DNA of 30,883 nucleotides from Prevotella sp. UBA7764 (GTDB lineage Bacteria > Bacteroidota > Bacteroidia > Bacteroidales > Bacteroidaceae), in contig DLDU01000034.1 of the NCBI GenBank assembly GCA_002481295.1, positions 1-30,883 of the forward strand, read 5' to 3'. The notes under the pieces were generated by a model, which searched no databases, was not told the origin of the DNA, and saw only the letters and a list, made by a program, of their open reading frames with translations. Every line of letters starts with the position of its first letter. The first letter of the stretch is position 1. Shown piece by piece: positions 7,487 through 14,105 of the stretch. A program made the position numbers and the translations under genes.

Positions 7487-7536
7487 CGGCATCACGTCAC
7501 CGTCATGGCACGGTGTTTGTGAAACAAATTTCAGAA

Positions 7537-7556
7537 CATACACATTATTATATATA
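7537..7556 (+). repeat. AT-rich leader element, copy 1
   Basis: The 20-bp sequence CATACACATTATTATATATA ends 9 bp before the flavoprotein ATG. An identical 20-mer occurs in the leader of the sugar permease gene on the other strand (13796-13815). It may be a translation-promoting AT-rich leader rather than a protein-binding site. Confidence 0.5.
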
Positions 7557-7565
7557 TAGCACAAG

Positions 7566-8198
7566 ATGAAAGTATTATTGATCAATGGTAGCTCTCATAA
7601 GGAGGGCAATACCTTCCACGCACTGAGCATGGCCGCAAAGACGCTGGAAGCACAAGGCATAGAGGCGGAAATCATGCAGTTGGGCAACAAGCCAGTGCGT
7701 GGCTGCATCGCCTGTGGTGTCTGTAAACAAAAGGTCAACAACCGCTGTACGTTCAACGACGACGTCTGCAACAGCCTCTTGGAGAAAGCAGAGGGTGCCG
7801 ACGGCTTTATCTTCGGCTCACCGACATACTACGGTCAGCCCAATGGTGCACTGCTCGCCGTGGTACAGCGTATGCTCTATGCTGGTGGTGCACTGATGAA
7901 GAACAAGCCGGTGGCTAACGTTGCGGTGTGCCGTCGCGGTGGTGCGTCTGCCGTCTACCAGACGATGAACATGGCGTTTGAGATGATGAACATGCCGATC
8001 GTCACGTCGCAGTATTGGAACATGGTCTACGGGCAAAAGCCCGGTGAGGCGGAGCTCGACGAGGAAGGAATGCAGACGATGCGCACGATGGCCAACAACA
8101 TGGCGTGGCTGCTGAAGCGCATCCACCAGGGCGGCGATCCACAATATCCAGAGCGAGAGTCGTGGACACCGATGAACTTCATCAGAACTTCCAAATAG
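7566..8198 (+). CDS. Flavodoxin-fold iron-sulfur flavoprotein / NAD(P)H-dependent oxidoreductase
   Basis: The 210-residue protein opens with the flavodoxin-like FMN phosphate loop (LLINGSSHKEGNTFHAL, residues 4-20) and carries a second FMN-binding motif, GSPTYYGQPNGAL. Cysteines 47, 50, 53 and 61 form a C-x2-C-x2-C-x7-C cluster, the compact arrangement seen in iron-sulfur flavoproteins that bind a 4Fe-4S centre, with C68 close by. It most likely transfers electrons between FMN, an iron-sulfur cluster and a cytoplasmic partner, but the physiological substrate is unknown. It is monocistronic: no TAnnTTTG promoter is obvious in the 79-bp gap after the kinase gene, and it ends at a strong terminator shared with the aldolase gene. 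Confidence 0.85.
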   Translation: MKVLLINGSSHKEGNTFHALSMAAKTLEAQGIEAEIMQLGNKPVRGCIACGVCKQKVNNRCTFNDDVCNSLLEKAEGADGFIFGSPTYYGQPNGALLAVVQRMLYAGGALMKNKPVANVAVCRRGGASAVYQTMNMAFEMMNMPIVTSQYWNMVYGQKPGEAELDEEGMQTMRTMANNMAWLLKRIHQGGDPQYPERESWTPMNFIRTSK

Positions 8199-8201
8199 CA
8201 T

Positions 8202-8237
8202 AAAAAAAGGACTGCCAGAGATGGCAGTCCTTTTTTT
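8202..8237. terminator. Bidirectional rho-independent terminator
   Basis: A perfect 9-bp stem GGACTGCCA / TGGCAGTCC (8209-8217, 8222-8230) with a GAGA loop is flanked by seven A on the left and seven T on the right. It therefore ends transcription of both the flavoprotein gene (plus) and the aldolase gene (minus). Confidence 0.93.
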
Positions 8238-8249
8238 ATGCTTTAATCT

Positions 8250-8274
8250 TCCATGCTCACAGAGGGAGCATGGA
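8250..8274 (-). other. Second stem-loop in the aldolase 3' untranslated region
   Basis: A 9-bp perfect stem TCCATGCTC / GAGCATGGA with a 7-nt loop lies between the aldolase stop codon and the shared terminator. It lacks a T-run, so it looks like an mRNA 3'-end stabilising hairpin rather than a terminator. Confidence 0.55.
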
Positions 8275-8295
8275 GGAAGAAAATGTCGGAATGGA

Positions 8296-9309
8296 TTAGT
8301 CGCAGTTAGCGAGCTTGTGATCAGAGCCGAGCACGTCGGTGATCTTCTCCTTGTACATGTCTGTCATGTAAGCACGAGCAACCTTGCCATACTGACGAGG
8401 ATCGAAGTACTCAGGATGCAGAGCGAGGGTCTCACGGACACCAGCAGTGTAAGCCAGACGAGAGTCAGAGTCGATGTTGATCTTGCAGACAGCGCTCTTA
8501 GCAGCCTTACGCAGCTGCTCCTCTGGGATACCAACAGCGTCGGGGAGCTTGCCACCGTACTGGTTGATGATATCGACATACTTCTGAGGAACAGAAGAAG
8601 ATCCGTGGAGAACGATTGGGAAGCCAGGAAGCTTCTTCTCGATCTCTGCCAGCACGTCGAATGCCAATGGAGGAGGAATCAGACGACCTGTCTTCGGGTC
8701 ACGTGTGCACTGCTCGGGCTTGAACTTGTAAGCACCGTGAGAAGTACCGATGGAGATAGCCAGAGAGTCGCAGCCAGAACGCTGACTGAACTCGATGACC
8801 TCCTCAGGACGTGTATAGTGAGACTCTTCAGCAGAAACCTCATCCTCAACACCAGCGAGGACACCCAGCTCTGCCTCAACAGTTACGTCGAACTGATGAG
8901 CGTAATCTACGCACTTCTTGGTGAGCTCGATGTTCTCATCGAACGGCTTAGAAGAAGCGTCGATCATGACAGAAGAGAAGCCCATATCAACGCAGCTCTT
9001 CACCAGCTCGAAGCTGTCACCGTGGTCGAGGTGCAGTACGATCTCAGGATGGTTGCAGCCCAAAGACTTAGCATACTCCACAGCACCCTCTGCCATGTAG
9101 CGGAGGAGGATAGGATTAGCATAGTTGCGGGCACCCTTAGATACCTGAAGGATCACCGGAGAGCGGAGCTCGGAAGAAGCTGTGATGATAGCCTGGAGCT
9201 GCTCGAGGTTATTGAAGTTGAATGCTGGAATAGCATAGCCGCCATTGACGGCTCTCTTGAACATCTCGCGTGTGTTGACGAGACCAAGATCTTTGTAATT
9301 AACTGCCAT
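8296..9309 (-). CDS. fba: Class II fructose-1,6-bisphosphate aldolase
   Basis: The 337-residue cytoplasmic enzyme is full length. It reversibly cleaves fructose 1,6-bisphosphate to glyceraldehyde 3-phosphate and dihydroxyacetone phosphate. Class II features are clear: HLDHGD (93-98) with catalytic Asp95 and metal-binding His96, acidic EAELG (146-149 region), metal ligand His191 in GTSHGAYK, and His235 in VLHGSS with the phosphate-binding glycine-serine loop. The terminal KINIDSDSR segment completes the TIM barrel. The gene is monocistronic with a good promoter at 9398-9428 and a strong terminator. Its codon use is more uniform than that of its neighbours, as expected of a highly expressed gene. 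Confidence 0.97.
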   Translation of the reverse strand: MAVNYKDLGLVNTREMFKRAVNGGYAIPAFNFNNLEQLQAIITASSELRSPVILQVSKGARNYANPILLRYMAEGAVEYAKSLGCNHPEIVLHLDHGDSFELVKSCVDMGFSSVMIDASSKPFDENIELTKKCVDYAHQFDVTVEAELGVLAGVEDEVSAEESHYTRPEEVIEFSQRSGCDSLAISIGTSHGAYKFKPEQCTRDPKTGRLIPPPLAFDVLAEIEKKLPGFPIVLHGSSSVPQKYVDIINQYGGKLPDAVGIPEEQLRKAAKSAVCKINIDSDSRLAYTAGVRETLALHPEYFDPRQYGKVARAYMTDMYKEKITDVLGSDHKLANCD

Positions 9310-9397
9310 AATACTTAATAATTATGTTTAGAATGAAATCTTCTATATATAATGATAGTCTTGCATATGCCCTTAGGCACTCTGCTCTTACCACATG

Positions 9398-9428
9398 CAA
9401 ATTTAACAATTTATTTTCTTACCGCAAA
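9398..9428 (-). promoter_or_regulatory. Bacteroidetes-type promoter of fba
   Basis: On the minus strand TTTG (9428-9425) is followed after 19 bp by TAAATTTG (9405-9398), matching TTTG / TAnnTTTG. The leader would be about 80 nt and contains an ATTATATATAG stretch. Confidence 0.7.
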
Positions 9429-9519
9429 ATGTCTCTTGATAATAAGTAAAGAAGAAGGTTAAAAAAGTTTATTTAGACCATTCTTCCTTCCCTTTATCAC
9501 ACCGTTTGTCATTCTAAGT

Positions 9520-12435
9520 TTACAAATCTCCACCCTCCCACACATGATCTTTTTTCGATGCTGCCATGCCCAGCGTGAGCTTATAGGCCACATGCAGCAT
9601 GAGGTAGCGGGGAATGGAGTTTGTCCAAGTCTCGGTACGTCCTTGCTCGTTGAGCACGAGCGTAGTGCTGTTGAGGTTACCAAGGATGTCATAGGCGTCA
9701 AGCATGAACGTGAGGCGATCGTGCATCAACTTCTTCGAGAGGCGTGCATTCCACACGAGTTCACTACGGTTCATCTGCTCATCATTGTATCCCATACGCC
9801 TGTAGTCGGTGATGTCTGTCGACAGTTTAAGTCCCCACGGCATCGTGACGTTGGTACCCAAACGCAGGTTGCAGTCCCACGCATCGACCGCCTGAAAGTC
9901 GCGTCGCCGGCTGTTGGCGTTGTGATAGGCGACACGGCACTCGGCGAAGGCATTCAGCCGGGTGTCGAGTTGATAGTTGAGTTGCAGTTGATCGTTCACT
10001 TCCCAGCTGCGCACCTTGCTCCGCTGGTTGTCCACGCCTTCCACCGTGGTGAGGTCAACGCTATTGTTGAAGTTGGCGAAGAGGTCATTCTGTAGTCTCC
10101 ATCTCGTAGCCTTGTCGAGCGGCGTAGAGAAACCCGTACCCGCCGAGACACTCCAGTTGCCGTTGACATTGGTTTGCTGCGTAGTGGTCACTCCGGTCTG
10201 CTTGTCATAGACGACAGCAGAGGCGAGGGCATTATGAGTAGTGTGGAATCCCAACGAGAAGTTCATCATCCGCTGCGTTGCCAGTCGGAAGAGTGCAGCG
10301 CTGAGGTTGACGTTGTGGCTGCGCGCCTTTTTCAGATTAGGGTTACCGAGCGTCACGTTGAGCGGATTGGCATCGTCGCGGATGTCGAGAAGCGTGGAAA
10401 GTTCCGGCACACTCTGCGATGTGGAGTAAGCACATTCGACATAGCGTGTACCCGTGGAGTCGTTGAACTGGTATCTCAAGCCGACCGTAGGATTAAAGAA
10501 CATGGTGTGGCGCTCCTTCTCATAGTCCTTATTGCGGAAGTAACCCAAGTGCTCGCGCTTCCACTCCAACGGCAGGCGTGCCGAGAGCGAGAGCTGTGGC
10601 TTTGCCGTACCATCGCCATGGGAGAAGTAGAGCGAAGTCTCCGCCGTCTGCTGTGTCGTATGCATAGTACTGCGATAGCTATTGCTGTTGTCAAGGGCGG
10701 CAAGCAGGGCCTGACGCTCCGAGGGCAACATGCCCAAGGTATAGTCCTGCTCGCGATAGCCTTCCACCTGGTCGATGCGGTAGAGATTGTAGCGTGTGTT
10801 GTCGTAGCTCTGACGAATACTATATGATGGACGCAGGTAGAGGCTGTTCTGTCCCACGGTATCGTCGACGAGCAAACAGGCATAGAGTGCCGAGGCCTCC
10901 ATGTTGAGATGGCGGTCCGGCGTTTGGGAATACTGATAGCGATGATCTTGCCGGTCCTCCGTACCGAGGTAGTCGATGCGGTTCATGGCAAAGCGGTCGT
11001 TGGTAGTCTTGCCATAATCAAAGCTACCATTAAATGAGAGTTCGTCAGTACCGTTGTTGCCAAGGCGCAAGCGGTCGTAAAGGCTGAGCGAAGCATTGTA
11101 GGAGTTGCCGTGAAACTGGTTGTCGTTTTTCACCCTGTTGATGGCGTGCTTCAAGAGTCGTGCGCCGGCATCAGGCATAAACAGACTGTCGAGGATGGCG
11201 TCGCCGTCCGGCTTGCTGCCAAACAGTCCCGAACGTCTGTCGCCATCGCCGTGGTTGCGGCTATAAGCCCCTGAGAGCGTACCACCAAGCATCTGATGCG
11301 TAGGTGTCAGCCCAAAGGAAGCATCCGCCGACCACTGCCTACTGACATTGTGCGTGGCATTACGGTCGAGCTGATAGGTATCGCCGCCAGAGAGAAAGGT
11401 CTGCGCCGTGGTGCGCGTGCGTGTGTCGTTGTCGTCCGAGGCATAGCCGAGCGAAGTAGTGAAGAAGTTGTCCTCTGTCTTTCCGTCGCGCCGGTATTCC
11501 ACGCCTAAGTTTCTGACCGAGGTCAATCCGCCGCCCGCGTCAGGTGCAGAGCTGATGCTTCCGCTCTCTCCCGGCACCGAGGTGTCGCCGACATTGTTGG
11601 CTGACCCCGTCAGTGTAAGCCGCTCTTTTGGCGTATAGTACATCGAGAACAGCCGTGCGGCATAGCGGTTGTTCGTACCGCCCGCGACATCGGCATTGGC
11701 CATCAGTCCATGCTTGTATTCACGTTTCAGCGTCACGTCGAGTACATAGCTCTTGTCGCCCATGTCGCGCCCCATGAGTCTGCTTTCCTGTCCTTGCTTA
11801 TCGTAGGCCTTGACCTTGTCGACGGTGAAGGCGGGCAGGTTCTCCAATGCTTTCTTCATGTCGCCTTTGAAGAAGTCGCGGCCGTCGATGAGCAGTGAAC
11901 TCACAGTACGTCCGTTGACTTTGATGACACCATTGTCCAGTGTGGTACCGGGCATCTGACGGATGAGCGCGTCGAGCATGGATCCCTCGCTGAGGTTGAG
12001 TGCGGAAGCGTCGTAGACGAGCGTATCACCACGCATCACCATCTTGATTTTCGTAGCCTTCACGACGACTTCGCTGAGCGTATGCACGTCGGGCTGCAAA
12101 GCAATGTCGTCGATCTGTTGTTCATTGACACGGTTGGCCATGCGCACGGTGACGCGCCGGTAAGCGGTTTTGTAGCCAAGACTGGAGCAGCGCAGCAGAT
12201 AGGTGGAGTCGTTGTCGACATCAAACTGGTAGACAAAGACTTTCCAGCCGAAGATCTGCCGCTCTGTTGTGGTGGTGGACTTGATGACAGAGGAGTCACG
12301 GGGATTGAGCAACTCCACGACTGCGCCCGCCAAGTCCTCATGATTCTTGCCGTCCACTACCCTGCCGACGATGTGGCGGGCAGCAGCGGAAAGAAAGGAG
12401 AGGGAAAAGAGAAAAAGAAAGAGCAGGCGACGCAT
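9520..12435 (-). CDS. Outer membrane beta-barrel protein of the TonB-dependent receptor type (OMP_b-brl_3-like)
   Basis: The 971-residue protein has a signal peptide (about 1-19, FLFLFSLSFLSAAAR), a carboxypeptidase-regulatory-like N-terminal domain (about 20-110, HIVGRVVDGKNHEDLAGAVV), a TonB-plug-like domain (about 120-235; DTLVYDASALNLSEGSMLDA, then INGR-type VNGRTVSSLLIDGRDFF) and a long beta-barrel with repeated aromatic-ended strands up to the C-terminus. Proteins of this type sit in the outer membrane; the family includes peptide- and metal-related receptors, but the ligand cannot be read from sequence. No SusD-like partner is adjacent, so it is not a classical glycan utilisation pair. 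It lies 87 bp downstream of the sugar permease gene, with repeats but no consensus promoter between them. Confidence 0.85.
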   Translation of the reverse strand: MRRLLFLFLFSLSFLSAAARHIVGRVVDGKNHEDLAGAVVELLNPRDSSVIKSTTTTERQIFGWKVFVYQFDVDNDSTYLLRCSSLGYKTAYRRVTVRMANRVNEQQIDDIALQPDVHTLSEVVVKATKIKMVMRGDTLVYDASALNLSEGSMLDALIRQMPGTTLDNGVIKVNGRTVSSLLIDGRDFFKGDMKKALENLPAFTVDKVKAYDKQGQESRLMGRDMGDKSYVLDVTLKREYKHGLMANADVAGGTNNRYAARLFSMYYTPKERLTLTGSANNVGDTSVPGESGSISSAPDAGGGLTSVRNLGVEYRRDGKTEDNFFTTSLGYASDDNDTRTRTTAQTFLSGGDTYQLDRNATHNVSRQWSADASFGLTPTHQMLGGTLSGAYSRNHGDGDRRSGLFGSKPDGDAILDSLFMPDAGARLLKHAINRVKNDNQFHGNSYNASLSLYDRLRLGNNGTDELSFNGSFDYGKTTNDRFAMNRIDYLGTEDRQDHRYQYSQTPDRHLNMEASALYACLLVDDTVGQNSLYLRPSYSIRQSYDNTRYNLYRIDQVEGYREQDYTLGMLPSERQALLAALDNSNSYRSTMHTTQQTAETSLYFSHGDGTAKPQLSLSARLPLEWKREHLGYFRNKDYEKERHTMFFNPTVGLRYQFNDSTGTRYVECAYSTSQSVPELSTLLDIRDDANPLNVTLGNPNLKKARSHNVNLSAALFRLATQRMMNFSLGFHTTHNALASAVVYDKQTGVTTTQQTNVNGNWSVSAGTGFSTPLDKATRWRLQNDLFANFNNSVDLTTVEGVDNQRSKVRSWEVNDQLQLNYQLDTRLNAFAECRVAYHNANSRRRDFQAVDAWDCNLRLGTNVTMPWGLKLSTDITDYRRMGYNDEQMNRSELVWNARLSKKLMHDRLTFMLDAYDILGNLNSTTLVLNEQGRTETWTNSIPRYLMLHVAYKLTLGMAASKKDHVWEGGDL

Positions 12436-12440
12436 GGAGC

Positions 12441-12470
12441 AATGATGAATGTTGAATGATGAATGATGAA
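12441..12470. repeat. Short imperfect tandem repeat (ATGATGAAT family)
   Basis: Overlapping units of AATGATGAAT and GTTGAATGATGAATGATGAA lie directly upstream of the barrel-protein start codon. It is low-complexity intergenic sequence distinct from the other repeat types in the window. Confidence 0.55.
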
Positions 12471-12488
12471 CCCTTGAAGCATTTCACT

Positions 12489-12509
12489 CCCCTCTCCTTG
12501 GGAGAGGGG
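12489..12509 (-). repeat. GC-rich palindrome after the sugar permease gene
   Basis: A perfect 9-bp stem CCCCTCTCC / GGAGAGGGG with a TTG loop starts 14 bp beyond the permease stop codon, flanked by a CACGGGGGTGAGG tail. It resembles a dispersed REP-like element. It may protect or end the permease transcript, though no T-run follows on the minus strand. Confidence 0.6.
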
Positions 12510-12522
12510 CACGGGGGTGAGG

Positions 12523-13782
12523 CTATTCTTTCTTCCTCGTCAGCTCCGAGGCAAACAGCAACACAACGAAATAGCCGATGAACGGAATGATAAACGGCAT
12601 GCTCATCATCTGAGTGGAGTCAGCAATGATACCCATCAGCAGGAAGCCACAACCACCAATCGGCGTCATCATCAGCAGCGACGAGGCACTCTTCGTCAGA
12701 TTACCCAAACCACGCAATGCCAAAGAGAAGATCGTGGGGAACATGATGGCCTCAAAGACATAGTTGCATACCAACGCCACCATAGAGATCATGCCGAGGT
12801 TGAGCATCACCAGTCCGATGCACACCACACTGCCAATGGCACAGTAGAAGAGCATACGCTCGGCAGGAACTTTCCGCATGATCCAACTGCCCACAAAGCG
12901 GCCAACCATGAAGAAGGCAAGGGCCACCGTGAGCACGATAGACGCAGTGTTGTCGCTCATCCATCCCTTTGCGGTCACATAGTTGATGAAGTAGCTGTTG
13001 ATCGAGATCTCTGCCACCTCGTAGGCCAAAAGCGAGAAGAGTCCGAAGACAAACATCGGGTGATGGCAGAACAGCTTCATGATACGCGTGCCCTGCGAGC
13101 GGTCTTCCTCCGTCTCCTGATGCTTGATTTCCGGAAGATGCACACGTGAGAACACCACAGCAATGATCAGCACCACAATGCCCAGCACGGTATAAGGGAT
13201 GACGATGTTACCACCACGGTCAGTGCCGTTGAAGAGGAACTGCCCGATGAGGAAGGTGGCGCTCAGCGATCCCAGTCCGTTGAACGACTGGCTGAGGTTG
13301 AGTCGGCTTGTTGCCGTGCGCGGGTCACCGAGCTCCGTGACGTATGGGTTGGCCGATGTCTCCAGGAAGACGAGACCGCAGCCAATGATAAACAGGGCAC
13401 CGAGATAGGCGTAGAACGTACCGGCCTCTGCACCTGGAATGAAGAGCAGAGCGCCGATGCCAAAGAGCAGCAGACCGAAGACCACACCCAAGCGATAGCC
13501 ACGACGGTTGATGAACCAACCGGCGGGTATGGCCATGATGAAGTAGCCGAGATAGGTCGTCACCTGGATGAGCGACGACTGCGTGATGGAGATGTCGAGC
13601 GCATTCTGGAAATGCTTGTTGAGCACGTCGAGAATGGCACGTGCAAAACCCCAAAGAAAGAAGAGTGAGGTGACGAGGATAAAGGGCAAGAGATAGCTGC
13701 GGTTGGTCAGCGCCGCACGTCCCTTTGTCGTACCTGCCTCTATCTGCTGTTCTTGTTTTCCTCCTGTTTGAATACGATCCAT
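12523..13782 (-). CDS. FucP-family major facilitator sugar permease
   Basis: The 419-residue protein has about twelve hydrophobic membrane segments in two six-helix halves. It carries hallmarks of the fucose/glucose-galactose permease family: FFLWGFARAILDVLNKHFQ in helix 1, YFIMAIPAGWFINRRGYRLG at the helix 2-3 loop, and LETSANPYVTELG in helix 4-5 followed by LNLSQSFNGLG. It imports a monosaccharide, probably by proton symport, across the inner membrane; fucose, glucose and galactose are all possible. A promoter lies at 13828-13859 and the leader carries the 20-bp AT-rich element also found before the flavoprotein gene. It may be co-transcribed with the downstream outer membrane protein. Confidence 0.92.
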   Translation of the reverse strand: MDRIQTGGKQEQQIEAGTTKGRAALTNRSYLLPFILVTSLFFLWGFARAILDVLNKHFQNALDISITQSSLIQVTTYLGYFIMAIPAGWFINRRGYRLGVVFGLLLFGIGALLFIPGAEAGTFYAYLGALFIIGCGLVFLETSANPYVTELGDPRTATSRLNLSQSFNGLGSLSATFLIGQFLFNGTDRGGNIVIPYTVLGIVVLIIAVVFSRVHLPEIKHQETEEDRSQGTRIMKLFCHHPMFVFGLFSLLAYEVAEISINSYFINYVTAKGWMSDNTASIVLTVALAFFMVGRFVGSWIMRKVPAERMLFYCAIGSVVCIGLVMLNLGMISMVALVCNYVFEAIMFPTIFSLALRGLGNLTKSASSLLMMTPIGGCGFLLMGIIADSTQMMSMPFIIPFIGYFVVLLFASELTRKKE

Positions 13783-13795
13783 AATGAATATGTTC

Positions 13796-13815
13796 TATAT
13801 ATAATAATGTGTATG
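13796..13815 (-). repeat. AT-rich leader element, copy 2
   Basis: The minus strand reads CATACACATTATTATATATA, identical over 20 bp to the element before the flavoprotein gene. Here it lies a few nucleotides after the predicted transcription start of the permease gene. Confidence 0.5.
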
Positions 13816-13827
13816 ATTTGACGGACG

Positions 13828-13859
13828 CAAAGATACAGAAAAAATTATAAACCGACAAA
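13828..13859 (-). promoter_or_regulatory. Bacteroidetes-type promoter of the sugar permease gene
   Basis: On the minus strand TTTG (13859-13856) is followed after 20 bp by TATCTTTG (13835-13828), a full match to TTTG / TAnnTTTG. The predicted leader is about 40 nt. The remainder of the 323-bp divergent gap up to 14007 shows no other feature I can support. Confidence 0.75.
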
Positions 13860-14007
13860 GGACATCCGTCTTTTCTGCCCTCTGCCAAATGCTATCGTTG
13901 CACATATTCTACCGTCACCCCACATTCTCATGTCTTACTCTTTGATACGCTTGTTAGCGCAAACAGCGATTTTGCAAAGTCAAGATGTCATTTTTTCGCT
14001 GTTTCTC

Positions 14008-14038
14008 TTTGTAGTTTAATGACAAAACACTATCTTTG
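14008..14038 (+). promoter_or_regulatory. Bacteroidetes-type promoter of ppdK
   Basis: TTTG (14008-14011) and TATCTTTG (14031-14038) are separated by 19 bp. Transcription would start about 14045, giving an AT-rich leader of roughly 60 nt with no Shine-Dalgarno sequence. Confidence 0.78.
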
Positions 14039-14105
14039 CAATAGATTAATCCCTACAATGCAATCTTATAAAAATAACATATAATATATACAACACCTAT
14101 TAACT

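Noticed and set aside
8221..9318. A 365-codon frame antisense to the aldolase gene
   Set aside because: It begins inside the shared terminator and fully overlaps a certain enzyme gene; its translation shows no family motif.
9520..13782. SusC/SusD-type polysaccharide utilisation locus
   Set aside because: The barrel protein and sugar permease are adjacent, but there is no SusD-like lipoprotein, glycoside hydrolase or hybrid sensor gene, and the barrel resembles the OMP_b-brl_3 type.
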